From Yanshouia hominis (GTDB lineage: Bacteria; Bacillota; Clostridia; Oscillospirales; Ruminococcaceae): a stretch of 64,000 nucleotides of DNA. The translations under genes and the position numbers were made by a program. Below are positions 32,401 to 40,656 of this stretch, piece by piece. The stretch spans positions 108,333 through 172,332 of the forward strand of contig JACRTB010000006.1 of NCBI GenBank assembly GCA_014385025.1, given 5' to 3'. How positions within the stretch are numbered: position 1 is the first letter of the stretch; each line of letters opens with the position of its first letter. The notes beneath the pieces were generated by a model that worked only from the letters and a program-made list of their open reading frames with translations, was not told the DNA's origin and searched no databases.

Positions 32401-33829
32401 ATACATGGAACGCCCCCTGGGTCACACAAGAATCCGTGAAGAAATCCTTGGCCGCCTCCAGCACGGCGGGCAGGTCCCAGGCGATGAAGTCCAGATACCC
32501 GTAGTACAGTCCAGTCGCGCCTCCTAAAAAGGCCACGGACTCCGCTCCCGCCTTACGCAGGATGGTATCCCGCAGGTCATCCCGGAAGTCCAGAATGGCT
32601 TTTGCTCGTTCCTCGCCGGTAAAGTCGTCTACCGGGTAACACAAAAATCCCGCCACGATTCCGTCCCGATGGTACTCGTCCACCGTATCCGTACAAGCGG
32701 CCATGTATTCGTTGATCATAACCGGCAAACGGCAGCTTCCAGTATAGACATCCAGCCTCCAGTCAGCCTCCGGATCTTTTACCGGTTCCAGTTCATAGGC
32801 GATGTAGCTGTTTTCCAGATAGTCGCTGCCATCCCGCCAGAGGGAGAGCCCCATGCTCTGCACCAACTCTGGCAGTTCGGTAAGCGGCATGGCCGGTTCG
32901 TCTTTCGGCTGGGCAGAAACATCAAATCCGGCAATCAGCGCGATTGCAGAAACTTCTCCGATGGTTTGATCCACCAGCATAGAGAGCGCCCACCAGCCCC
33001 GGTCCGGCTCCTCCTTCAACAGCGGCGTCAGCTTTTCACAGTACAGGACCAGGTTCATCTGGTTGTCCGCTGTTTTCTCTGCCCACACCTGCACATCCTC
33101 AGCCCGAACTTCGATCTCTCCAGCCCGCAGTTCGAACCCCTCGCAGGGCTGTCGGCCTACCCAGATATTCCAATGCTCAAGCACAGATTCTGGGGCCTGC
33201 TTCTGGAAGTACACCAACGGGAACAGGCGGGAGCGAAGCCCTTCTGGACTGAGGATCAGTTCATACTTTTCGCCATTGAAGCCCAGCTCAAAGGAAGTAT
33301 CACGCAGGGCAGTTTTGAGTGCATTACCGCATTTTTCAATCAGCTCATCGCCGCGCTGGTGCGTTTCGTCAATATCCATGATTTGACGCAGCCCCGCCTC
33401 AATCTGAGAAAAGGCTGCCCATGCTTCCTGCGTCCTTTCACGGAAGTTCTTTTCAAACCGGGGCAGGGACAAACGACGGCGGCAATCGTCTATGTACTCC
33501 TGAGTATCTTTGTCTCCGGGGCGGGCGTTCAGGGCCTGTTCAAAGTAACGCAGGGCGGGGCCTTCCTTATCCAGACAGTAATAGGCCAAAGCGATTTGAT
33601 AATTCCAGCAGTGATCTTCGGCAAAATACTCCTCATGGGGAGCCAGAAGTTCCAGCGCCTTTTCATAAGGCTCCCGTTCTCCTATCTCTGCAACGGCGAT
33701 ATATGCCTTGGCCAGTTCGCTGTCCAGTTCCGGGGTGCGCTCCTCGGCAGGAATCGCTTCCAAGGAGTCGATTACCTTCTGCGCTTCATCCTGTTCAAAC
33801 CATTGCTGGCATTGTTTCAATAAATCCAT
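29405..33829 (-). CDS. Giant TPR protein with a suppressor-of-fused (SUFU) domain
   Basis: A 1474-residue cytosolic protein. The N-terminal 130 residues hold TPR-like helices (ALELLAPHEEYFAEDHCWNYQIALAYYCLD, YFEQALNARPGD). A large unassigned region follows, then further TPR-like repeats at about 570-680 (EEALKYAERGAQEEPDYPWI). A SUFU domain runs at about 845-1040: HVDICVVPPSKERDYYTLVTMGM and WYWPIGLLKVLARLPI then NDTWLGFGHT. The C-terminal 430 residues are unassigned and acidic. Bacterial SUFU domains are known as immunity proteins of polymorphic toxins. ATG 33829 has AAGGAG 10 bases upstream. Confidence 0.75.
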   Translation of the reverse strand: MDLLKQCQQWFEQDEAQKVIDSLEAIPAEERTPELDSELAKAYIAVAEIGEREPYEKALELLAPHEEYFAEDHCWNYQIALAYYCLDKEGPALRYFEQALNARPGDKDTQEYIDDCRRRLSLPRFEKNFRERTQEAWAAFSQIEAGLRQIMDIDETHQRGDELIEKCGNALKTALRDTSFELGFNGEKYELILSPEGLRSRLFPLVYFQKQAPESVLEHWNIWVGRQPCEGFELRAGEIEVRAEDVQVWAEKTADNQMNLVLYCEKLTPLLKEEPDRGWWALSMLVDQTIGEVSAIALIAGFDVSAQPKDEPAMPLTELPELVQSMGLSLWRDGSDYLENSYIAYELEPVKDPEADWRLDVYTGSCRLPVMINEYMAACTDTVDEYHRDGIVAGFLCYPVDDFTGEERAKAILDFRDDLRDTILRKAGAESVAFLGGATGLYYGYLDFIAWDLPAVLEAAKDFFTDSCVTQGAFHVFRRDAGAVRLWEREPEPEIHEETGSLLSAEDIETLAAFDEGTAGYFGKMVSWLDDFVKNGIAEGRFSEKQARQDLQIALWYAFAYNNLDEYRYYCKTAEWMKDSEKNAAGCATWYYRYSVALMYCGRLEEALKYAERGAQEEPDYPWIWLQVGKLRAHFGNKAGALDAVKQGLKLEPGDYEFLTLKKEIEAGAPLEQMEYHWINPDADQTLQQGLDADADDKQRSISCITVDQEGLERFWKIFGPKPEQYIPNAPYTQFPYIINDDSVDLVFQMNEAGMSKLHSDWLKELKGWLQSGRWLDRNHPDGRAAHLDTVLVGLDYRMGLLYKLTEDDAYFQIFLNPDGTEQEGTFWSSEENRVPEVYTEELSAVEQHIKNTFGEFENVFHELVSPDIHVDICVVPPSKERDYYTLVTMGMGAHRMNVPEELAEYKLERAELAIALPPDWKLDEKSLKDERWYWPIGLLKVLARLPISNDTWLGFGHTMDKQSPFAEDTKLCAAILTGPQGVEESGEVCTLPSGEEVNFYQVIPLYHNEMEYKMEHDADALFEKMAGISFVVNPTRQNAITRGTLAEEEFTGDMDDAAWHLKSIQEKGLPVDEINAYNHMAIYLRWCMEHDLMSAEFMERYWEQVQPFMADLSRADLRGFIRDQLKGQLFGALFNKEGAAFAGYYYGEADSPYFPSDIDNYALEYFGSEQYYSDKFQDEAYLFIPFDENYYQAMAKVMEKRFVNWQGQSFDEATLEPSDLAEAMMEYLDCECTYFPSMTDDDPIMSAYNYAKRESVKEGFVPVLIKADDETLLECLVMNADPENDADIYEFDLKTVTEYRKEMLSAPIKDGKAVLEELTGQRKEEAEDDDLDWEEEVLGEMEGGYDNCRFSSYWNSDNNMTYPLILAKIPVKNPWEIFAYLPFGNWNECPDTPELMAAAKYWFEQYGAVPAAMSHDELEFLLPAPVSQEKAMEVATEQYGFCPDIVDQEQDDPTVGNLADVLWQSTVWYFWWD

Positions 33830-33870
33830 ATCATGATCTCCTTTTCCATCTTCGGTAGGGATAAGTTTCA

Positions 33871-34440
33871 CTAATAAGCAGAGCTTGTAATTTCAAAGCT
33901 AAAATTCATATCTGCATTTATGGTGGCTTCTTCATTTGTGGCTGGTTGTATCACAAACTCAAATGTAGGTTCATAGTCCCCGTCCTGCAAGGTTTCTCCA
34001 CCCAAAATCTCGATATGATACCAGCCATTTGCAAGCTCAATCATCGGCTTCTTATGCACTCTATAGTAAGAAATCAGATCTTTCACCTTTTCAGGCGTAA
34101 ACTGTTCCAATATTGGCCATGTAAAAAGCATCAGCATATTATGATCTACTTTGAGGGAATAGCCACTTTTTCTAAGCTGCAATCGGTTTCTTTCTTTGCA
34201 CAGCTCCGGTCTATCACCAGAGAGATTGAACAATACGGTATAGGGATAGTTTTCAATACCGGTCATTGGGATTACAATTCCTTCGGCAAATACCCTGTCG
34301 CCGCTTTCGTTTGTGGTAAACTCCATCGCTAAATCATCTGAAAGATGATTTGCCTGCATCCAGTCCTCCAGCAACAAAATGTCACCAAGGAGAAAATAAT
34401 TAACAAGATCGTTTAATACTTCCGTAAACCTATATATCAT
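33871..34440 (-). CDS. Hypothetical cargo-cluster protein
   Basis: A 189-residue cytosolic protein, beta-rich in its second half (NADMNFSFEITSSAY at the end). No family is recognised. GGGAGG lies 9 bases before the ATG. It is placed between the giant TPR-SUFU gene and the LRR-NTF2 gene with short gaps, so it belongs to the same transcript. Confidence 0.6.
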   Translation of the reverse strand: MIYRFTEVLNDLVNYFLLGDILLLEDWMQANHLSDDLAMEFTTNESGDRVFAEGIVIPMTGIENYPYTVLFNLSGDRPELCKERNRLQLRKSGYSLKVDHNMLMLFTWPILEQFTPEKVKDLISYYRVHKKPMIELANGWYHIEILGGETLQDGDYEPTFEFVIQPATNEEATINADMNFSFEITSSAY

Positions 34441-34454
34441 CCATTATGCCTCCC

Positions 34455-35414
34455 TTACAATCCTGTCCGCTGCCAACCGTTCAGCCGCTCCTGCACCGCG
34501 TCAATCATCCAACCCTCGCCCACGCGTTTCATGAGAAAGCGGCGGTCAAAGCTGGTATTTTTCTCTCTGGTGTAGATGTAGAGCTTGTTCTTAGTGATCT
34601 GCTCCGCGTCAAGGAATTCTTCCCCGTTGTAGGTGCCCTGGGCGCTGTATGAGAGGGCCAGAGGCCGATAGCCCAGACGGGGCTTTTCGCTCACATACTT
34701 CTCCCAGATCGCCAGCAGGCGGGGCACAGCCTCGGCATCTTCAAACCCAACCTGCTCCATGTACTGCTCCCATTCTGTCATTTCGGAAAAGAAAGCGGAC
34801 AACACACTGCGGCATTCCGACGCTGCCTGCTCATCCAGCAGGACGGGCTTTTTGGCCTTTTCCCGCTGGAGCTGGGAGAAGTATTCCATCTGCTCCTTGG
34901 TAAATTGCACATGGGCCACCGGCTTGATGTAGTTGTTGCCGACGACAGCCAGCAGTCCATCATAAGTAACAGCAGTGTGGTCAATCCAGATATGGGAGAG
35001 CTTGGGGATGGAGGCTGCCTGGAGCATACCGGCATCATCCAGACCGGTGTGGTCAAGGGTCAACAGGTCCAGCTTACAGCTTTGCAGGGCGGACAGGCCG
35101 CTTCCGTCGATGCCGGCATTCCCGGTCAGCAGCAGGATGCGCAGCTTGGACATGGCGGAAAAAACGGGGAAACAGGCGTCTGTGAGTGAGCCGTTCTCCA
35201 CACCGAAATTGACCATGTTTTTATGTGCGGTAAACGGGATGAGCATTTCATCCGTTACCGGATAGCCTTTCACATGAAATCCCACCAGAGTGTACCCAGC
35301 CAGCCGTTCCATGATCTCTGTGGTCAGCTCCGGAATATCAAATTTCTTTTCTCCATCTAAAGTTAGGACACCGTTTTCCCAATCCGCTGTTCGTGCCCGT
35401 TTTGGCCATTCCAT
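34455..35414 (-). CDS. Leucine-rich-repeat protein with NTF2-like C-terminal domain
   Basis: A 319-residue protein. Residues 40-180 form irregular leucine-rich repeats (LRILLLTGNAGIDGSGLSALQSCKLDLLTLDHTGLDD). The C-terminal 110 residues resemble the NTF2-fold immunity domain, with RPLALSYSAQGTYNGEEFLDAEQI and DRRFLMKRVGEGWMIDAVQERLNGW. It has no signal peptide. NTF2-like folds at the C-terminus are common in polyimmunity proteins. It belongs to the leftward cargo cluster. Confidence 0.6.
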   Translation of the reverse strand: MEWPKRARTADWENGVLTLDGEKKFDIPELTTEIMERLAGYTLVGFHVKGYPVTDEMLIPFTAHKNMVNFGVENGSLTDACFPVFSAMSKLRILLLTGNAGIDGSGLSALQSCKLDLLTLDHTGLDDAGMLQAASIPKLSHIWIDHTAVTYDGLLAVVGNNYIKPVAHVQFTKEQMEYFSQLQREKAKKPVLLDEQAASECRSVLSAFFSEMTEWEQYMEQVGFEDAEAVPRLLAIWEKYVSEKPRLGYRPLALSYSAQGTYNGEEFLDAEQITKNKLYIYTREKNTSFDRRFLMKRVGEGWMIDAVQERLNGWQRTGL

Positions 35415-35425
35415 AGTTTACCTCC

Positions 35426-36421
35426 TTACTCTTGCGCTCTATCTATTACCATTCTCCACCCGGATGTCTGCACCCGGATAACAGGACGGAAAAAGTCATA
35501 GTCATTGTGAATCTCGTTATCTTCCCGAACCTCCGGTTTACAGTGAGGGGAACAGGGTAAATATCCAAGCAAAGGACCCATGCCACCGCAGATATTACAG
35601 CCGCCGTCGCCGCCGCAGGTGGTCAATGTTTTCCCATCTACCAGCTCCCGCTTATAGGGGTCGTAGGCAATAGACAGGCCAAAGAAGTTGGGCTGCTCCA
35701 TGTCGTATGGCTTGCCCTGATCTTCCTCGCTTTCAAAGTGGTGCAGATGCATGGAGTAATCCAGTCCATCTCCCCAGGGAAACAGGGTGCGGCATCCGCC
35801 TCCGCACAGATAGGCCCACTCATCCGGCGTGGGAAGGCTGGCTGCCATCTCCCACAACAGGGATCGCTGAAACTCCGGGTAGGTCATTGGATGGCACAGC
35901 CACGCTCGCCAGCTATCACCATTGCGTTCAAAGCGGACTGTTTGGTTGATCTCAAGACTCTGGCCGGCCAGTTTTTGCAAATCCTCCAGCCAATCGGGAT
36001 GGGCGGTGATGCGGGGGTCGTTCATGGGCACGCTTTCCCAGCCAATCTCCTCCAGCTTCCGGCCCACGAACATGGGGCCGATGGTCACCTGGCGTACTGG
36101 GGTCATACCCTGCCGGAGAAATCCCTCCACAGAGCCCTCATATTCGATTTCCGCAAAAATATCCGCCAGTTCCTCTTGGTTGGCCTTGTCCATCCCTTGG
36201 ACAAAGCCCTCCCAGCCAAGAATCACGGTATTGCCTGGAACAAAGACAAACTCCCGGCCACCTTTTTCAAATAGGCCGGTGGTGCAGCTTTGTCCCCAGC
36301 GGGAAAAGGCGTATAGTTCTTTGAATGTCAAATTATAACGAGTCGCCAGCGTCTGCATCAGCCAGAGCTTATCTGACAGTTTTAATGTATCAAATTGTGG
36401 GCGAAATAAATTCTCGTTCAT
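35426..36421 (-). CDS. FGE/SUMF1-like protein with a Cys-rich insert
   Basis: A 331-residue protein. The region LPTPDEWAYLCGGGCRTLFPWGD at about 200-223 matches the formylglycine-generating-enzyme (SUMF1) fold signature. The usual active-site cysteines and the RGGSW phrase of true FGE are not evident. A Cys-rich loop TTCGGDGGCNICGGMGPLLG then CSPHC near 280 could bind metal. The fold is used in phage and defence proteins for ligand binding, so enzymatic activity is doubtful. ATG 36421 is the likely start. Confidence 0.55.
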   Translation of the reverse strand: MNENLFRPQFDTLKLSDKLWLMQTLATRYNLTFKELYAFSRWGQSCTTGLFEKGGREFVFVPGNTVILGWEGFVQGMDKANQEELADIFAEIEYEGSVEGFLRQGMTPVRQVTIGPMFVGRKLEEIGWESVPMNDPRITAHPDWLEDLQKLAGQSLEINQTVRFERNGDSWRAWLCHPMTYPEFQRSLLWEMAASLPTPDEWAYLCGGGCRTLFPWGDGLDYSMHLHHFESEEDQGKPYDMEQPNFFGLSIAYDPYKRELVDGKTLTTCGGDGGCNICGGMGPLLGYLPCSPHCKPEVREDNEIHNDYDFFRPVIRVQTSGWRMVIDRAQE

Positions 36422-36434
36422 AACAAGACCTCTT

Positions 36435-36725
36435 TCAATTTGCTCCGGCAGACTGTGATTCCTTTTCCACAAGGCGAACCGCCTCCGTCAATAGCGTGGG
36501 AAGCTGATTTGTTTCTGTCGTTTCATATTGCTGGACTGGATGCGCCCAATCAAAATTATGAATGACAGAAATGATGTATTTGTCCTGATACCAGCCCATA
36601 TCCAGCAGAAAGCAGTTCGGATATTCTACTTGCAGCATATCTTCTTTTCGTGTGTCATCCGGAAAAACGACCTTTCCCATGCCAAAATTCAAATGACGCC
36701 AGCTGCGCTGTATATCATCCATCAT
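36435..36725 (-). CDS. Small hypothetical cargo-cluster protein
   Basis: A 96-residue protein starting MMDDIQRSWRHLNFGMGKVV, with a beta-rich middle (YPNCFLLDMGWYQDKYIISVI) and an acidic C-terminal helix. AAAGGAG precedes the paired ATG codons at 36725/36722. A longer frame to 36866 exists but overlaps the upstream gene. The size resembles immunity proteins. No family is recognised. Confidence 0.5.
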   Translation of the reverse strand: MMDDIQRSWRHLNFGMGKVVFPDDTRKEDMLQVEYPNCFLLDMGWYQDKYIISVIHNFDWAHPVQQYETTETNQLPTLLTEAVRLVEKESQSAGAN

Positions 36726-36765
36726 GATCTCCTTTAGTTTTTTCCAGCCACAGTCCTGTTTCCGC

Positions 36766-37143
36766 CTAAAAAAGCAGTTCACCGAAAAACAATCTGCGAA
36801 CCACAGAAGATAATGATTCAAGCTGTGGCTTGCTGAGAGGAGTGTAGTGAAGGACAATTTCTCCATACAACTCCGTGTTGATGTGGTGTTCTTCCAGATA
36901 CCGCAGAACCTTTCGGTTGTTCCGCACGATATTTAGACGAAACCTGGTATTATCAAGGGCATATTCAAAACAGTCTGGGTCAATCAACTGACCATTGGCT
37001 GGATCATTCATTTCCAAGCGGAGTGCTTCCGCGCCGGTCTTGCGGGAGAGTGTAAAGTAACCATCCTCCAGTTCAAAGGACAGGCAGGACAGCCCTTCCT
37101 CATTGTCCAGCTCCCAAGTCATTCTTTTTGCAAATAATTCCAT
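36766..37143 (-). CDS. Small hypothetical cargo-cluster protein
   Basis: A 125-residue protein starting MELFAKRMTWELDNEEGLSC, with alternating strands and a C-terminal helical part (KPQLESLSSVVRRLFFGEL). No motif is recognised. It sits 15 bases after the propeller-like gene and 40 bases before the next. Confidence 0.5.
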   Translation of the reverse strand: MELFAKRMTWELDNEEGLSCLSFELEDGYFTLSRKTGAEALRLEMNDPANGQLIDPDCFEYALDNTRFRLNIVRNNRKVLRYLEEHHINTELYGEIVLHYTPLSKPQLESLSSVVRRLFFGELLF

Positions 37144-37158
37144 TGGTTTACCTCATAA

Positions 37159-38184
37159 CTACTCCAAGGTCATTTCACAAAGAACCAGCTTGTCTTTCTC
37201 ATCACTGAGAAATACCCGGTTCCCCCATACATCCAGCACATGGAAGGAAGCGTATCCACGGGGCATGGCAAGGTCGATCAGCACCAAATCCGAAAGGCGC
37301 AGCACCTTTTGTTTACCCTTCCAGTCATCATTCTTAAAAATGGGAGATAGGATCAGGCAAGTCCTGTCACCGGAGAATTTTCCGCGCATCCCGTGTTTTC
37401 CGGGCAGGCGGCTTAAATTATCTTTGCCCCACAGTTTCTTTTTGAATAGTCCGTTTTCCTTCAGTTCCAGATACCAATAGTAGCCCATGAGAGAAAGACC
37501 CGCCGGATTGATGGTGCTGCTTTCCAAAAAGGCATAAAACTGTCCGTTCTGTTCCAGTATGGAGCCAATCATAGGATAGTTGTAGTGAAAGTCTGCCTGG
37601 GCAAAATTGCCGCCAGCTCGCTCTACCGCCGCCAAATGGGTCTGTCGGGTTCCTGCTTTGCTGTATACGCAAGAGCCGCTTTCTGCCCAGTGTGCAGTCA
37701 TGGTTTCAAAGTCTACCGTCAGGCTGGTAAAACTGTTGGTCGCATCAGCGGAGTTGTCCACTCGGCACACAATAGGGAAAACGCCCTGGCTTCCGGTGAC
37801 TGCCACCGGCTTGGGAATACCCTGGGCACACCAGTTATCCATGGGGATCGGAATCCACTCTCCATCCATCTGCGGCATCCACCAAAGGGATTTACTGGCC
37901 GGGCAAACCAACAGTATTCCTCTGTCGCATGAGAGCAAGACAGGATCTTCCCAAACATCTTGCTGCTCTTTCGGCTCCGGGCTGGGAATCCACCTGGAAA
38001 CTTCGCCTTTGACCCACAAAACGCCGCTGCACTTTTGCACGAAATGATAGGTCCAAAACACAATTTCATCCTCGCTGCGGGCTACCATACCTTTGCATCC
38101 AGTCGGGCTGTATTTGAAGGAAGTTCCCGTCAGTTCAAATTCCTCGAACTCCCAGTTCTTTATCACTTTTAGTTTCGCTTTCAT
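37159..38184 (-). CDS. Beta-propeller-like hypothetical protein
   Basis: A 341-residue soluble protein built of repeated four-strand units rich in Trp, Gly and Asp turns (LLVCPASKSLWWMPQMDGEWI, QFYAFLESSTINPAG, NRVFLSDEKDKLVLCEM). This suggests a beta-propeller. No signal peptide is present. It resembles the propeller part of the next, larger gene and may derive from a shared ancestor. Function is unknown; a binding or scaffold role is likely. Confidence 0.5.
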   Translation of the reverse strand: MKAKLKVIKNWEFEEFELTGTSFKYSPTGCKGMVARSEDEIVFWTYHFVQKCSGVLWVKGEVSRWIPSPEPKEQQDVWEDPVLLSCDRGILLVCPASKSLWWMPQMDGEWIPIPMDNWCAQGIPKPVAVTGSQGVFPIVCRVDNSADATNSFTSLTVDFETMTAHWAESGSCVYSKAGTRQTHLAAVERAGGNFAQADFHYNYPMIGSILEQNGQFYAFLESSTINPAGLSLMGYYWYLELKENGLFKKKLWGKDNLSRLPGKHGMRGKFSGDRTCLILSPIFKNDDWKGKQKVLRLSDLVLIDLAMPRGYASFHVLDVWGNRVFLSDEKDKLVLCEMTLE

Positions 38185-38193
38185 GCTTTCACC

Positions 38194-40626
38194 TCACAGC
38201 AAGTCTACCTTGATACCGCACCGTTCCAGAACGGGCAGCACCTGTTCCGGCTTGGAGGACATGAGGGTAATATGTTTGAGATTGGGGAACTGGCGCAGTT
38301 CCGCCTCAGTAATGGTATTAAGATCAAAGGCTCCATCCTCGCCATCCCAGAACGGACAGAGTTGGGTATAAATCTCGCTGCCGCCATCCATCTCGATCTC
38401 TGTAATCTCTGGAGCCAGCCGCGCTGGGACAGGGTATTTCTCCAGCCACTTCCGAATCTCCGGAATAGGTTCATACCCTTCCGCGTCAATGTCGATCTTG
38501 CGTCGGCTATACTCTCTGGAAAACTCATGGGTATCCAGTTTAGGAGCCAGTAAGCCTTTCTCGTACATCAGGACTTCCATGACCGCCAGCTTGAAGTTGA
38601 AGCTGGTAAAGGTGAGCACTGGTTCAGTCGGCTTGGATAACTTGTATTTCTGCGCTTTCGCCGCCTTATTCTCTGGCTCTTTCCAGCTGATCTGTACCAT
38701 GGCGGAGAGGGCCTCCAGCTTTGCTTTCTGCGCTGATTGCTCCTCTGGAACAGGACCCGGCAAGCGGGTATAAACGGTAAAGCCGCCTAATTTGAGGGTA
38801 TGGGCAAATCCGGCGAAATCCTTCCAGCTGGCCTCTCGGTAGTCCTTGGACCCGATCCAAACCGCTCCGTCAAATGTCTGCCGGACCGCATACTCTCCCT
38901 GTGCCGCTACCCGGACACCAATGGTTTTGATGGTCTGCTCATCTTCGTCCAACCAGCCCTGTAGTCCAAGCTCGTCCCACAAAGCAAGTGCCTGGGTATA
39001 GGGACTCTCTCGGCCAGTCATGGGGCTTTTCCGTGTTCCATTTTGTAGGACAATGTGGGCAGGCCCCAACTTTTCCGCCAGCTGCGACAGGGTAAACGGC
39101 GGCGTAAATACCGCCCCCAGGATGGTCAGGCTGTCTTTTTTGAGAATGATTTTTCGCTCTGTGGCCTTGGGCGGTAGGAAGATGGGCAGATTCGGGTACA
39201 CTTCTTTGTACTCCCGCCATTCCAGCTTTTTGGGCTTGTTTGCCGTCCGAAGGAAACCCCAGAAGTCGATGGGATAACGAAACACCGGCCCGACCCTATC
39301 CCGCCGGGTGACGATGACCACTGTGCCATCGATGAGTGTTCCAATGTGCTGCATTTTCTCCCCGCCGAACATTCCCGGACGGATACGCAGTACTTCACGG
39401 GTGTTCATGTTGATGAGCTGGGCAAAGTCATCGGAGAGGATTTCGCCGTTTCCCTGCACCAGCAGCCAGTCCCCGGTAAACCAGCGAAGTTTCAGCTCCT
39501 CACCCATTCCGGGCAGAGGGGCGATGCGGCACCGCCCGGTGTCCATGTCCAGTTCCAGCAGGCATTCTTCCATCCGCCACTTGCCACTGACAGAGTGTAT
39601 CATATAGATACAGTTGGTGCCGGGAACGGGAACGGCCTCGGAGAGATGGTCGTATCCATCCAGAGAGAAGGTGTGTTTTGTTACCTTGCCGTTTTCCCAG
39701 CGGTAGATCTGTCCCTTGTACCACTCGTTGGAAAAGTAGACCCGGCCCAGCCCGTCTGTCGTAATGCCACAATGGTATTTGGTGCTCCATCCATCCTCCG
39801 GCAGGGGCCAGTTTTTCACATCCTGACAGGTGCCCCGGTCGGTGAGTTCAATCCGTGTGGCGTTGGTGGGATCGCCCACCCAGAGGGAGTTTCCCACCCA
39901 CCGGAGAGAATGGGGCGCCCCCTCGTATCCGATGGGAGAAGGCTCAAAAAAATTAAGTGTACTGGGGTTTTTGCCAAGCAACACCTTTCCGATCTGCCCG
40001 CTTGCAGAGGCTCCGGAGGCGGCATACACTCCGGCTTGATCCGAATAGGCGAGGTGCCCGAACTGGTACAGGCTCTTGGAGCGGGTCACTTTTGGCGGGC
40101 GGCAGCGCAGATCTGCCACACAGCCGTATTTCCATTCCTCCGAATGGCTGCTTTTCCATTCTCCCGCTGCAAAGTCTCCCGCCAGGGAGTTGAAGAAATA
40201 ATCGTACTCATCCTGAAGTATGTATTCCTCGCAGGGCATCAGCTTCCCAGGGTCCTGCTCCTTGGCATGGTCGCCCCATTTTCGCCCTTGCTGTTTCATC
40301 AGGTGACAATATTGCCCCTGCTTTTTGCAGTAGCGTTCCCATTCGCTGCGTTCTTCCTCTGGGATCAAGGCAAACAGATACTCGTCCTCATCGTCCAGGT
40401 TATACAGTGCCCAGCCGAAGGCAGAGAGTTCCTGCCCCAAGGCCGCCGCTCCTTTTTCATGGGGCAATTTCATATATTGGATGCCGATGGCGTCAAAGCG
40501 TTCATCCAGCAGCGCCGGAACCTGTGCGCCCCACTTTCTCCGAAGCTCCGCCAGAGTGTCCTGTACGGCTCCGTCAAATTTCAGAATGTCCAGCGCATCA
40601 TCTATGATTTGTTTGAACTCTGCCAT
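38194..40626 (-). CDS. Large propeller-like protein with C-terminal helper domains
   Basis: An 810-residue cytosolic protein. The first 150 residues are helical, and 150-480 have propeller-like repeats (HSLRWVGNSLWVGDP, GITTDGLGRVYFSNEW, IYRWENGKVTKHTF). Two further domains follow: residues about 500-600 (KDSLTILGAVFTPPFTLSQLAEKLG) and the C-terminal 130 residues (SFNFKLAVMEVLMYEKGLL then ITEAELRQFPNLKHITLMSS). The last two resemble uncharacterised DUF-type modules of Firmicutes immunity-like proteins. No catalytic motif is seen. Confidence 0.55.
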   Translation of the reverse strand: MAEFKQIIDDALDILKFDGAVQDTLAELRRKWGAQVPALLDERFDAIGIQYMKLPHEKGAAALGQELSAFGWALYNLDDEDEYLFALIPEEERSEWERYCKKQGQYCHLMKQQGRKWGDHAKEQDPGKLMPCEEYILQDEYDYFFNSLAGDFAAGEWKSSHSEEWKYGCVADLRCRPPKVTRSKSLYQFGHLAYSDQAGVYAASGASASGQIGKVLLGKNPSTLNFFEPSPIGYEGAPHSLRWVGNSLWVGDPTNATRIELTDRGTCQDVKNWPLPEDGWSTKYHCGITTDGLGRVYFSNEWYKGQIYRWENGKVTKHTFSLDGYDHLSEAVPVPGTNCIYMIHSVSGKWRMEECLLELDMDTGRCRIAPLPGMGEELKLRWFTGDWLLVQGNGEILSDDFAQLINMNTREVLRIRPGMFGGEKMQHIGTLIDGTVVIVTRRDRVGPVFRYPIDFWGFLRTANKPKKLEWREYKEVYPNLPIFLPPKATERKIILKKDSLTILGAVFTPPFTLSQLAEKLGPAHIVLQNGTRKSPMTGRESPYTQALALWDELGLQGWLDEDEQTIKTIGVRVAAQGEYAVRQTFDGAVWIGSKDYREASWKDFAGFAHTLKLGGFTVYTRLPGPVPEEQSAQKAKLEALSAMVQISWKEPENKAAKAQKYKLSKPTEPVLTFTSFNFKLAVMEVLMYEKGLLAPKLDTHEFSREYSRRKIDIDAEGYEPIPEIRKWLEKYPVPARLAPEITEIEMDGGSEIYTQLCPFWDGEDGAFDLNTITEAELRQFPNLKHITLMSSKPEQVLPVLERCGIKVDLL

Positions 40627-40656
40627 AGGTAGTTTCTCCTTTTCCCATTTCCTACA

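Noticed and set aside
32669..33823. 384-residue rightward open frame opposite the TPR-SUFU gene
   Set aside because: It is an antisense shadow; the leftward gene has recognisable TPR and SUFU motifs.
39346..40632. 428-residue rightward open frame in the cargo cluster
   Set aside because: It is antisense to the 810-residue gene, which has far better codon and domain character and fits the operon.
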